A stretch of DNA of 24,125 bases from an uncultured Clostridia bacterium (GCA_934454585.1 CAKSFP010000036.1:1-24125); one strand, 5' to 3'; shown: positions 16,029 to 23,996, counted from the stretch's first letter. A program made the numbers and translations. Notes: generated by a model not told the origin, from the sequence alone.

Positions 16029-19000
16029 ATGATTAATCTTTTTAGAAAAACAACATCCTTAATAATCGCGGCGACGGTAGCTTTCAGCGCTGCACCGGCT
16101 GCGGCAAGTTACGGAGAGGCGGAATTATCGGCAACGCAGGCTCTGTATTTGCGGCAGAATTTTGATGTTGAAAAGACAGCCGCAAAGGGGTACAGTGTGA
16201 TTGAAAAGACCGATCCGGTTACCGGAGCGGTTAATTCAGTGCGTGTCGGCAGTGACGCCAAGTACGGTCACGGCGGTTATCTGCGGTTGGACGCAGTGTT
16301 TTCGTCAAACGATTGTATGGCGGATGTATCGACGATGGGACTGGCAGAGAGAATTGTTATATCCATGGATTTTTTGCTGGAAAACAACAACATTACTAAT
16401 CAGCTGATTTTTTTGCGTGATGCCTACTCGGCTCAGAAAAATGTAGATGTCATTCCGGCACAGGTAAATGCAAAAGGATATTTTGTTGCCGGCGGCAAAC
16501 AGACAAGCAATGTGAACGACGGAAAGTGGCACAACACGGCAGTTATGCTTGATGTGAAAAATCACATCATGGATGTGTATCTTGACGGCTCGTCGGTCGC
16601 ACGCAATGTGGCGCTGAGATCTGAGTTTGAGGAGCTTACATTATTCCGTGTGAGACTCTCACCGGACAACAAGGGAACAGGTACATTGCTTGTGGACAAC
16701 TGGCTGATATACGAGGGATCTGTACCGAGGAAAATAGGCGATGACGAGATTGCGGCAGGAGCAGGCAGCCTGTTCAGAACCGACAGCTATGCGGTGCGCA
16801 AGCTTAGCGGAATAGGAGCGGTTAACGCTTATTCCGGAACATATTTTGATGGGTCGTCAAAGCGTAAAAGCGACGGGATCCATCATGACGGCGATGTGAC
16901 ATATGTATCAGCGGACATCTTTGCCGCAGTGACGGGTCTTGCCGTATCGCAGTCCGGGAATACGGCAACCGTGGGCGGAGTGAAGTTCATTGCGGATTCG
17001 CGTGCGGCGGCAAAGGACAGCGGAACCGTATATATGAACGCCGCACCGCGTGTGACGGACGGTATGTTCTGTCTGCCCCTTGCCGAAGCGGCAGGAGTAA
17101 TAGACGGATTGTATACGCATGATGATATGCACGGCACGGTTTTTGTGGACGATAAGCCGATCGATATGTCGGCCGCAGTGATGAAGGAGACAAGCAACTA
17201 TATGTTTTTTGACCGTAAGAGTCAAAGTGACATTCTCAGTATGATAAGCAATATATCTGCGCATCCGAGAATTATTGCAACTGCGGATGATTTTGCTCGT
17301 GTGAATTCTCTTGTGGTAACAAACGCACGCATGAAAAATTGGCATACAAAGTTGATAGCCAAGGCAAACACGGAGCTGACAAAACCCGTGGTGGAGTACA
17401 AGCTGACGAATAACAAGCTGCTCAGCGTGTCGCATCAGACAAGGGAGCGGATGCTCATCTTCGGCTATGCGTACCGAATGACGGGCGATCGGAAGTATCT
17501 TGACGGCGCCATGGCAAACATCGAGGTGGCGGCAGCTTTCCCGGATTGGAACGAGGTGCATTTTCTCGACCCGTCCGAAATGAGTGCGGCTTTTGCAATA
17601 GCGTACGACTGGTTTTATGATGGCTTGAGTGCACAGCAGAAGAACACCATTAAAACAGCTCTTAAGGAAAAAGCGCTTGACTTTGCCTATGATACCTACA
17701 ACGGCAACGGAACAAGCAGCTGGTGGGCGACAAATTCTCTCAACTGGAACGGCGTGTGCAATGGCGGCATAGGGTTGGGGGCACTCGCTATTGCAGATGA
17801 AGAACCGGAGTATTGCGGCAAGATAATTTACTCTGCGCTGCACCTTATGGAGAACGCATGGTACATGATTGCACCCGACGGAGCGTGGGAGGAGAGCGGC
17901 GGATACTGGAGCTACTACACGGATTATTTTTCGAAATTTATGGCGTCCGCAGAAAAAAGTTTTTGCACAGACCTGGGATTTTGGAAATATCGCGGTGCAG
18001 ATACTTTCGGATGTTATCCTACAATAATGTCGTCCGAGACGGAGTCGTATAATTTCCATGACGGCGGTTCAAACATGATATCCTCATCTGCGTTGTATTA
18101 CATTGCAGATGTGCTGGGAGATACCACTTTGACGGCGCTGCGAAACCACGATATAGATTCGCACGGATTGGGACCGGATGTGTGCGACATGGTGTGGTAC
18201 AAACCCGAGACAGAGGGTGGTGAGTTTGTGCGTGCGACGGACAACTACATCCGTGATGTGGAGCTTGTCAGCTTTCGGGAAAGGTGGTTTGACAAGGAGT
18301 CTATGTTTGCGGCATATCACGGCGGTGTGGTGAAGGGTGCGCATATGCACTACGATACGGGCTCGTTTGTGTATGATGTAAACGGCGTGCGCTGGGCGTG
18401 TGACCTCGGCTCGGACGATTACTACTACTACACACTTTACGGTGACGACAATGTTTACCGCAGGCGGGCGGAGGGACACAACATATTTGTGATAAATCCG
18501 TCCGAGGCGCCGGGTCAGGAGGGCGATTTCGGTCAGGTGACCCGTTTTGAAACAAACGGCGGTGAGGCATTGACAACGGTGGATTTATCCGAATGCTATC
18601 AGTCATACGCAACCAAGGTGACAAGGGGCATGATGACAGCAGATGGCAAGAGGTCGCTTATTGTGCGTGATGAGATAAATTTAAGCGGTACTTATCCGAT
18701 ATATTGGTTCATGCACACTGCGGCAAAGGCAGAGAAGATTGCTGAAAACAAATTCAGGCTGAGCAAGAACGGTAAGAGCGTGATTGTACTTATTGACACC
18801 AATCTGGAGAACTATTCAACAAGCATTATGGCGGCAAAGCCGCTGCCGACTTCTCCCCAAGCGCCGGAGCAGAACCCGAACAGCGGTTATTCCAAGATAG
18901 CCATATATGCGCCGAATGCAAGCAAAAATATACAGGTGACGATGAAACTTTTACCGGAAGGCGAGGGATTCAACGAAAACACTGTTTCGGTCGGCAATCT

Positions 19001-20381
19001 TGACGATTGGAGCATAGGTATGCTCTCAGAAAAATTCGGTAATTTCTCTGCGAATGACGAGTCGCGGATAACAAGCGGCGCATTTGGCAAGGCATCGGAT
19101 GACAAGGCATTGTATACCGCTTATACGAGGCTTGACACTATGCGCAACAGCATAGAGAACGCAGATATAGTGAGATTCTCTGCCGATATATGTCCGAGCG
19201 GCGGCAGTGCGGCAATACACTTAAACGGCACAAGCGGCAGCGAAATTATTGTCAAACCGTTGGGCGACATGGTTTCATTTGGTGCGGACGGCAGTCTCAC
19301 GGTCTTTAACAAAAAGGTTTTCGATGCCGGTGCGCCGTTTGACAGCCAAAAGTGGTATCGGATAGATGTTGAATATACAGCGGCAGTTGACGGCGGCACA
19401 TTCAGTGCATATGTTGACGGAATTGCCGCAGTGACGGACTGCCGGACTGATTTTTCAATAACCGGTGTCGATTTTGCCGAACTTAAAGCGGATAGCGGAG
19501 CATATTTTGATAATGTGGTGTTTGAAAAGTCGGAAAAATCTTTGTCAGACTTTAGGCAACTGAAAATTGCCTGCACGGACAGCAACTATGCCAAGCGACT
19601 GATGACTGCCCGCGGAATTGAGGCATACGAAACGGATGAGACGGTATACAACGCTGCGGCGCTCAGAAAGATAGGAATATCCGGCGGCACGCTTGACAAA
19701 ACTTTCAGATACGGTGCGGATGGCGAAAAATACATGATAATCAACTCATCAAACGGATTTGAAATAATTGTGCCGATCAGGCGGCTCGGCATGATTGTTG
19801 ACAGCGGCAGAAGCATTTCCAATTGCAATGCGGCGGCAGTCGGTTCGGGCGCATTGCCTGTCACGGTTGAAATGACGGTGAGTGCGTCATCGGCGTTTCG
19901 CCTGTTATACGGCGGCAGTGTGATTTTTGACGCAGCGGAGTGTGATAAGTATGTGAGCGGTCAAAACAGGCTTGCGGTGACATTTTATCCGCGCACGAAG
20001 AATGCACAGGTGTATCTGAACGGCACTAAGGTCGGCGAGGAGGGCTATACTCCGTCATTGGGCGGATTTTTGCTCGGCGGTGCAATGTGCAGAAACTATA
20101 TCCTTTATACGGGCGCTTACGAAAACCGCGAGTATTTTTCGCAGCCGTCATTCGAGGCGGACGGCGATATGGTTACAGTATCGTTTGTCGGCGGATCTCT
20201 TGTCGGCAGACGGGTGTATTTTGCGGCAACTGCGGACGGAGGTGCGGCGTTTGTGAAAAGACTTGATATCGGAGATAAGCAAAAATATTCGCAAACTGTC
20301 GGCGGAGATGAGATAAATGCGTTTGTTATGGATGCGCAAACGCTGTTGCCGCTGACGAGACATCAAATCTACATCCCGTAA
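16029..20381 (+). CDS. Secreted multidomain heparinase II/III-type polysaccharide lyase
   Basis: ATG 16029 has GAGGAA at 16018-16023. The product is 1450 aa with a signal peptide ending near APAAA. The domains in order are: a LamG-like domain (about 40-235); a small region like a copper-amine-oxidase N-terminal/stalk domain (about 265-385); a heparinase-type alpha/alpha toroid (about 410-700) starting HPRIIATADDF with NWNGVCNGGIGLGAL (N572, N574, C577) and GGYWSYYTDYF (Y626-Y633); and a beta-sandwich with KGAHMHYDTGSFVYD (H772, H774, D776). A second LamG-like segment with the FGKASDD motif (about 1010-1180) and a C-terminal beta-rich tail complete it. The fold is that of lyases cutting uronate-containing polymers by beta-elimination (PL12/15/17/21 group). 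The exact family and substrate (glycosaminoglycan, alginate, glucuronan and so on) cannot be fixed here. It has no dockerin or SLH domain, so it is probably free or held by its LamG-like parts. Confidence 0.87.
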   Translation: MINLFRKTTSLIIAATVAFSAAPAAASYGEAELSATQALYLRQNFDVEKTAAKGYSVIEKTDPVTGAVNSVRVGSDAKYGHGGYLRLDAVFSSNDCMADVSTMGLAERIVISMDFLLENNNITNQLIFLRDAYSAQKNVDVIPAQVNAKGYFVAGGKQTSNVNDGKWHNTAVMLDVKNHIMDVYLDGSSVARNVALRSEFEELTLFRVRLSPDNKGTGTLLVDNWLIYEGSVPRKIGDDEIAAGAGSLFRTDSYAVRKLSGIGAVNAYSGTYFDGSSKRKSDGIHHDGDVTYVSADIFAAVTGLAVSQSGNTATVGGVKFIADSRAAAKDSGTVYMNAAPRVTDGMFCLPLAEAAGVIDGLYTHDDMHGTVFVDDKPIDMSAAVMKETSNYMFFDRKSQSDILSMISNISAHPRIIATADDFARVNSLVVTNARMKNWHTKLIAKANTELTKPVVEYKLTNNKLLSVSHQTRERMLIFGYAYRMTGDRKYLDGAMANIEVAAAFPDWNEVHFLDPSEMSAAFAIAYDWFYDGLSAQQKNTIKTALKEKALDFAYDTYNGNGTSSWWATNSLNWNGVCNGGIGLGALAIADEEPEYCGKIIYSALHLMENAWYMIAPDGAWEESGGYWSYYTDYFSKFMASAEKSFCTDLGFWKYRGADTFGCYPTIMSSETESYNFHDGGSNMISSSALYYIADVLGDTTLTALRNHDIDSHGLGPDVCDMVWYKPETEGGEFVRATDNYIRDVELVSFRERWFDKESMFAAYHGGVVKGAHMHYDTGSFVYDVNGVRWACDLGSDDYYYYTLYGDDNVYRRRAEGHNIFVINPSEAPGQEGDFGQVTRFETNGGEALTTVDLSECYQSYATKVTRGMMTADGKRSLIVRDEINLSGTYPIYWFMHTAAKAEKIAENKFRLSKNGKSVIVLIDTNLENYSTSIMAAKPLPTSPQAPEQNPNSGYSKIAIYAPNASKNIQVTMKLLPEGEGFNENTVSVGNLDDWSIGMLSEKFGNFSANDESRITSGAFGKASDDKALYTAYTRLDTMRNSIENADIVRFSADICPSGGSAAIHLNGTSGSEIIVKPLGDMVSFGADGSLTVFNKKVFDAGAPFDSQKWYRIDVEYTAAVDGGTFSAYVDGIAAVTDCRTDFSITGVDFAELKADSGAYFDNVVFEKSEKSLSDFRQLKIACTDSNYAKRLMTARGIEAYETDETVYNAAALRKIGISGGTLDKTFRYGADGEKYMIINSSNGFEIIVPIRRLGMIVDSGRSISNCNAAAVGSGALPVTVEMTVSASSAFRLLYGGSVIFDAAECDKYVSGQNRLAVTFYPRTKNAQVYLNGTKVGEEGYTPSLGGFLLGGAMCRNYILYTGAYENREYFSQPSFEADGDMVTVSFVGGSLVGRRVYFAATADGGAAFVKRLDIGDKQKYSQTVGGDEINAFVMDAQTLLPLTRHQIYIP

Positions 20382-20392
20382 AAAATGTGCGG

Positions 20393-20710
20393 CGGCTTGC
20401 GGCATATGTTGTGTATCTGCTTGCCTTTGCGAAATTTTGTGCCGTCTGTGTATGTATTTTTTATTCTTGACTCCTGCGTCGAAACAAGCTGCGCATCGTG
20501 CGCTGCAAATCGGAGATTTACAGCTTACTCGCTTTGCTGTTTCTCCTTCTTCCCAAAAAGGCACGCTACGCTACCACCTTTTTGGGAGCCCTGCGCTGAA
20601 CTCGTCGTCTAAGAATAAAAAACACATACACATCTTTTGGCGGAATACTTTTCACGCATTAACGGCGCTATGGTTCTTGCTGATACACAACATATACCTC
20701 TCGCCGCAAG
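20393..20710. mobile_element. MITE-like element, family 1, copy C, interrupted by another element
   Basis: The outer ends are CTTGCGGCATATGTTGTGTA (left, from 20396) and the inverse near 20682-20710. Next to the right end, ACGGCGCTATGGTTCTTGCTGA matches, inverted, the CAGCGAGATCCATAGCGCCG core of copy A. The middle is occupied by a second palindromic element at 20447-20632. It fills most of the 397-bp gap between the lyase and GH105 genes. Reading frames through it are not genes. Confidence 0.7.
20447..20632. mobile_element. MITE-like element, family 2, nested inside copy C
   Basis: Imperfect ~25-bp terminal inverted repeats lie at 20447-20471 (TGTGTATGTATTTTTTATTC...) and 20607-20632. Internally a 10-bp perfect hairpin (CCCAAAAAGG at 20552-20561 with 20577-20586) is present. 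The minus-strand segment GACGAGTTCAGCGC is shared with the family-2 relative at 22010-22095 (GCGAGTTCAGCGC). Confidence 0.65.
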
Positions 20711-20778
20711 GGAATATAATTACGCATATTCGACAATACATACAGCAACAAAAATTCAACCGAAAGGAACAAAATATC

Positions 20779-21789
20779 ATGAATAAAAACGAACTTCTCA
20801 AACTTATGGAAAAGGTGAACGACTGCCACATTGCAAACAATCCCGATGTGGGAGACTGTGCGTGGGAGAGGGCGGCATATTTTCTCGGCGACATGGCAGC
20901 ATATGAAATGACCGGGAAGCAGGAATATCTCGATTATGCCACAGAGTGGGCAAACAAAAACGGCTGGGCATTCTTTGACGACGAAAAACGACAGGTGACA
21001 AACGCCGATTCCGTGCTTTGCGGCGAGACATATCTCGACTTAATTGACAAATACGGCGTGCCGGGCACCGACAAAAACATGCTCGACAGCCTTGAATGGA
21101 CAATAAACGATCCTCACAACGACTACTGGTGGTGGGTGGACACCATGTACATGGCGCTTAATATGTATTCGCGCATTGGTGTGCGCCAGGGTGACAGCAG
21201 ATATTTCGACAAAGGGTATAAGCTGTATTACAACTCAAAGGTTGAGCGCAGATGTTATGATGCAGATGTGCATCTGTGGTACAGAGACGAGAGATTTCTG
21301 CCGGAAAATCAACGCACGGCGAGCGGCGGCAAAATCTTTTGGTCGCGTGGTAACGGATGGATTTTTGCCGGACTTTCGCGCACTCTCGGTACGATAGATG
21401 AGACAAATCCGTACTATGAGGAGTATAAAAATACATTCTGCAACATGGCAGAAGCAATAAAGAAATGCCAATGCGGCGATGGTTTCTGGCACACAAATCT
21501 TCTCGAACCGGAGGAGTTTGATATGCCGGAGACAAGCGGAACGGTGCTCTTTGTACTCGGATATCTTCAGGGCATACGCCTTGGTATTCTCCCGAAAGAT
21601 GAGTATCTCGGCTGTGCCGTGAAAGGCTTTGAGGCACTGACGAATATTGCACTGGACGAGAGCGGATTCCTCGGTTGGGTTCAGGTGGTTGCCTGGGGTC
21701 CGGGGCCGGTGAAAAAGGAATGTACAAATGATTATGCGGTCGGCGCATACCTTCAGGTGCTGCGCGAGCTGATTTGGATGGCAGATTAA
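20779..21789 (+). CDS. Glycoside hydrolase family 105, YesR-like unsaturated uronyl hydrolase
   Basis: The frame is open further upstream, but that part is repeat DNA. ATG 20779 has AAAGGA at 20763-20768 and gives 336 aa, a normal GH105 size, with no signal peptide, so the enzyme is cytoplasmic. It matches the YesR branch throughout: WWWVDTMYMAL with the likely catalytic D121, DVHLWYRDERF, FWSRGNGWIFAGL (188-200), MPETSGTVLFVLGYLQGI, and GFLGWVQVVAWGP near the end. GH105 enzymes remove the terminal 4,5-unsaturated uronic acid that a lyase leaves on oligosaccharides, by hydration of the double bond. It therefore completes the pathway begun by the lyase encoded upstream. Known members act on unsaturated rhamnogalacturonan or related products; the exact sugar here is open. 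Confidence 0.92.
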   Translation: MNKNELLKLMEKVNDCHIANNPDVGDCAWERAAYFLGDMAAYEMTGKQEYLDYATEWANKNGWAFFDDEKRQVTNADSVLCGETYLDLIDKYGVPGTDKNMLDSLEWTINDPHNDYWWWVDTMYMALNMYSRIGVRQGDSRYFDKGYKLYYNSKVERRCYDADVHLWYRDERFLPENQRTASGGKIFWSRGNGWIFAGLSRTLGTIDETNPYYEEYKNTFCNMAEAIKKCQCGDGFWHTNLLEPEEFDMPETSGTVLFVLGYLQGIRLGILPKDEYLGCAVKGFEALTNIALDESGFLGWVQVVAWGPGPVKKECTNDYAVGAYLQVLRELIWMAD

Positions 21790-21816
21790 ATCTTGCGAAA
21801 AGCTTAACACTGAAGC

Positions 21817-21886
21817 GTAGGGAACGATCTGAGACCGTTCCGCAAAATTTGCGGTTATGCATTGAGGAACGGTTATGAACCGTTCC
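21817..21886. repeat. Two GTAGGG/CCG-class hairpins after GH105
   Basis: The first, 21817-21843, has GTAGGGAACGATCT and AGACCGTTCCGC arms. The second, 21866-21886, is a perfect 9-bp stem GGAACGGTT/AACCGTTCC around ATG, followed by CTCCCG in inverted orientation. They start the 620-bp gap between GH105 and the dehydrogenase, which is almost entirely repeats. Confidence 0.65.
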
Positions 21887-21953
21887 CTCCCGTGAATTGC
21901 AACGGGGTATTCGCGGATGATCACATGCATATTTTGTTCGGGGACGGACATAT

Positions 21954-21980
21954 GTAGGGGCGACCCTGTGTGGTCGCCCG
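21954..21980. repeat. GTAGGG/CCG-class hairpin
   Basis: GTAGGGGCGACCCTGTGTGG followed by TCGCCCG is identical in stem and loop to the last module of the composite repeat at 4973-4999. Here it stands alone, which shows the modules also move or persist singly. Confidence 0.75.
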
Positions 21981-22009
21981 TGCGGTAAATTGAGATTTGT
22001 GCGTTGGCT

Positions 22010-22095
22010 CGGTGGTGTGTATTTTATTTTGAGCGAGCGAGTTCAGCGCCACTGCACTGCTGTCTGAACGAGTCAAAATAAAATATATACCACCG
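22010..22095. mobile_element. MITE-like palindrome, family 2 relative
   Basis: Arms at 22010-22047 (CGGTGGTGTGTATTTTATTT...) and 22059-22095 are imperfect inverted repeats of about 37 bp around a short centre. The core CGAGCGAGTTCAGCGC links it to the nested element at 20447-20632. Confidence 0.65.
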
Positions 22096-22154
22096 AATCT
22101 TTGTGCAAAATCACGCACACAGACATACACTTCTTTTGTGAAATCCTGTGTGTC

Positions 22155-22240
22155 GGCTCGGGGCATATGTTATGTATCTGCTCGACACGCACTCTGTTGG
22201 TGCTATGGATCTCGCTGACACACAACATATGTCCCGAGCC
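22155..22240. mobile_element. MITE-like palindromic element, family 1, copy B
   Basis: The 86-bp unit is bounded by GGCTCGGGGCATATGTTATG and its near-inverse ending at 22240 (CCCGAGCC). Reverse-complemented, it matches copy A at 9199-9283 through the core CAGCGAGATCCATAGC and the GCGTGTCGAGCA segment. Confidence 0.78.
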
Positions 22241-22263
22241 TTGCGGAAGAATCCGCGTTGACG

Positions 22264-22345
22264 GTAGGGGCGGGGTTCTACTCCGCCCGATTTGAGGAGT
22301 TGCGGAATTAACCAAACACGGGCAGAGCAGAGTCCTGCTCCTACG
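22264..22345. repeat. Two further GTAGGG/CCG-class hairpins in opposite orientation
   Basis: 22264-22290 reads GTAGGGGCGGGGTTCTACTC then CGCCCG. 22317-22345 reads CACGGGCAGAGCAGAGTCCT then GCTCCTACG, the same outer bases inverted around a different stem. Confidence 0.65.
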
Positions 22346-22381
22346 CTGTCTGATAATTGCGCTCTTTTGTTAATATCCGAG

Positions 22382-22411
22382 GGGTCGATGCCCGCATCGA
22401 CCCGTTTTTTT
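22382..22411 (+). terminator. Intrinsic terminator of the polysaccharide locus, built from a repeat hairpin
   Basis: GGGTCGATG (22382-22390) pairs with CATCGACCC (22395-22403) around CCCG, followed by G and seven Ts (22405-22411). The stem belongs to the GGGTCGATG repeat class seen at 9322, 9475 and 14272. The T-run overlaps the stop codon of the convergent dehydrogenase gene. On the minus strand there is no T-run. Confidence 0.75.
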
Positions 22412-23504
22412 ATCCTCTTTTTGCGGCTCTTCCGCGTTCGTTAAGCTTTTTCATTGCCTCAATATATTTTTCGCGCGTCACGCCCTGCGGCATATGCGCC
22501 CACTCGGTTGAACGGGTAAACTTGTCCGCCATGATGCCGAACTCGTTCTCGGAAATGCCGATGTCATCAAAGCATATCGGCAGACCTATGCTGCGGTTAA
22601 ATTCCATGATGCGTTTCAGGTTTTCCTCCTGATGGTCATATTCGAGCAGACAGAGCACACCGAGCGAGACAATCTCTCCGTGCAGGTGCTTGTGACCGTT
22701 CTCGGTGACTGTTGCGCCGTAGTACACGCAGTGCGCAAGCGTGGAGTTGTAGTAATAGTCGTCTTTTGTTGTCATCATGTTGGACACAATGCCTGTTGAC
22801 ACGATTATGTCGAGCGTCACCTGCTCAAGTGCGAATGACGGCGTATGAGTGCGTATGGAATCGAGCGCATCTTTGCCGTATTTTATGAGCGGTTCGGTGC
22901 ATACTCTGCATAGCTGTCTGCCCATGAGGGGAGTGTGCGCAAGGTTGATGTTCCTTGACGAAAATTCCACTTCGCACTCTTTGCTCAGTGCGTCACCTAT
23001 GCCCGCCCAGAGCAGTTGTTCCGGCGAATCGCTTATCACGGCGGTATTTATGAAACAGTGGTTAGCGAGCTTGGGATAATAATAATCGCAAAAGCTGCCG
23101 TCGTCGTTATAGAACACCGCTATGGCTGTGACGGGTGCGCAGTTGGACGCGACAGTCGGAAATGTGAACAGCGGCTTGTCCAGTTTGTCCGCAACGCATT
23201 TCACGGTGTCTATGGCGCGTCCGCCGCCGACGGCAAATATCATGTCGGCATTGCGCACGGCGTCATTTGCCAAGAGCATATCTACATTTGCATGGGTTGA
23301 ATCGCCGCCGTACCATATGAAATCCGTTATCTCGGTGTCGGAGTCTCTGACACCTTCTTCAAGTGCGGCTTTAGACTTTGCCATGGCGGTTTTGCCGCCG
23401 ATGACAACCGCTTTTTTGCCGAAAAATCTTGTCACATACGGAATGTCTGCATAGGCGTCTGTGCCGACGGAATAACTTGGAAGATATACACTGTATTTTG
23501 ACAT
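22410..23504 (-). CDS. Iron-containing alcohol dehydrogenase family protein, glycerol-dehydrogenase-like
   Basis: I chose ATG 23504 (364 aa) because AAAGGG lies about 8-9 bases upstream; an in-frame GTG at 23513 overlaps that site. The protein has the NAD-binding GGGRAIDT loop (93-100), TVASNCAPVTAIAVFYND (117-134), and three metal ligands at D171 (GDALSKE), H258 (LAHCVYYG) and H275 (HKHLHGE). These sit at almost the same positions as the Asp and two His metal ligands of glycerol dehydrogenases, so the enzyme should be active. It would oxidise a polyol or reduce a keto or aldehyde substrate with NAD(H). A role in handling sugar-acid or polyol products of the neighbouring locus is possible but only positional. 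Sn-glycerol-1-phosphate dehydrogenase is a less likely alternative. Confidence 0.88.
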   Translation of the reverse strand: MSKYSVYLPSYSVGTDAYADIPYVTRFFGKKAVVIGGKTAMAKSKAALEEGVRDSDTEITDFIWYGGDSTHANVDMLLANDAVRNADMIFAVGGGRAIDTVKCVADKLDKPLFTFPTVASNCAPVTAIAVFYNDDGSFCDYYYPKLANHCFINTAVISDSPEQLLWAGIGDALSKECEVEFSSRNINLAHTPLMGRQLCRVCTEPLIKYGKDALDSIRTHTPSFALEQVTLDIIVSTGIVSNMMTTKDDYYYNSTLAHCVYYGATVTENGHKHLHGEIVSLGVLCLLEYDHQEENLKRIMEFNRSIGLPICFDDIGISENEFGIMADKFTRSTEWAHMPQGVTREKYIEAMKKLNERGRAAKRG

Positions 23505-23538
23505 ATAAATCACCCTTTAATTGTTTTTGTTCACCGTT

Positions 23539-23568
23539 ATTATACACCTAAAGTGTCAAACAATTCAA
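23539..23568 (-). promoter_or_regulatory. Promoter of the dehydrogenase gene
   Basis: On the minus strand: TTGAAT (-35, 23563-23568), an 18-base spacer and a perfect TATAAT (-10, 23539-23544). Transcription would begin near 23532, about 28 bases before the start codon. Confidence 0.65.
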
Positions 23569-23636
23569 TATGCGGCATTGCAGAAAATATAGCGGTCAAT
23601 GCACATTATTTTGCGCAATTTTTAATTTCTTTATCG

Positions 23637-23894
23637 TTAAGGGCGGACATATCCCAAAATATCGGAAAGATTGCACTCAAGCACAAAACAAATCTTTGCA
23701 AGCAGCGTAAGGTCGACCCGTTCGATGTCGACAGCTTTGTAGTATCTGTCTATCGTCTGATATTTTATTCCCGTGTACACCGACAGCTGATTGCGGGTTA
23801 TTCCGCGCTTGTCGAGATATTCTTTTAAGTTAAGTTCCACTTTGCCGAAGTCGACTTCGCTGACCGTTTTTTCTTCTTTGTAAACGCTTTTCAT
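23637..23894 (-). CDS. Small XRE/Cro-C1-type DNA-binding regulator
   Basis: Two ATG codons are adjacent at 23897 and 23894. The second has the better spacing (7 bases) from GAGG at 23902-23905 and gives 85 aa. After a charged N-terminus, residues about 20-84 form one helix-turn-helix domain: LKEYLDKRGITRNQLSVYTGIKYQTIDRYY (split here as LKEYLDKRGI plus the turn-recognition part), ending LLAKICFVLECNLSDILGYV, as in small Cro-like HTH_26 proteins. It has no sensor domain. It is transcribed divergently from the gene at 23997, whose strong promoter lies about 40-70 bp from the regulator start, so it may control that promoter and its own. Confidence 0.85.
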   Translation of the reverse strand: MKSVYKEEKTVSEVDFGKVELNLKEYLDKRGITRNQLSVYTGIKYQTIDRYYKAVDIERVDLTLLAKICFVLECNLSDILGYVRP

Positions 23895-23936
23895 CATACC
23901 ACCTCGTTAAATTTATCTTAACATATTTAACCGCTA

Positions 23937-23965
23937 TTGACATTACCCATGTTATGGTATATACT
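23937..23965 (+). promoter_or_regulatory. Near-consensus promoter for the gene at 23997
   Basis: TTGACA (23937-23942), a 17-base spacer and TATACT (23960-23965): a perfect -35, a five-of-six -10 and ideal spacing. The surrounding CATGTTATGG and TTAACATATTTAACC could hold operator half-sites for the divergent XRE regulator. Confidence 0.8.
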
Positions 23966-23996
23966 ACAATATAAATAACATTAAAGAGGGATAACC

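Noticed and set aside
16908..18059. 383-aa minus-strand open frame
   Set aside because: It lies entirely antisense within the lyase gene, whose domains and motifs are clear. The predicted protein is rich in Arg, His and Cys, as expected of a shadow frame.
20437..20778. N-terminal extension of the GH105 frame
   Set aside because: This part is read from the nested MITE-like elements. The GH105 similarity and the ribosome binding site begin at ATG 20779.
21158..21951. Two overlapping minus-strand frames of 234 and 238 aa
   Set aside because: They are antisense to GH105 and continue into downstream repeats; neither has recognisable motifs.
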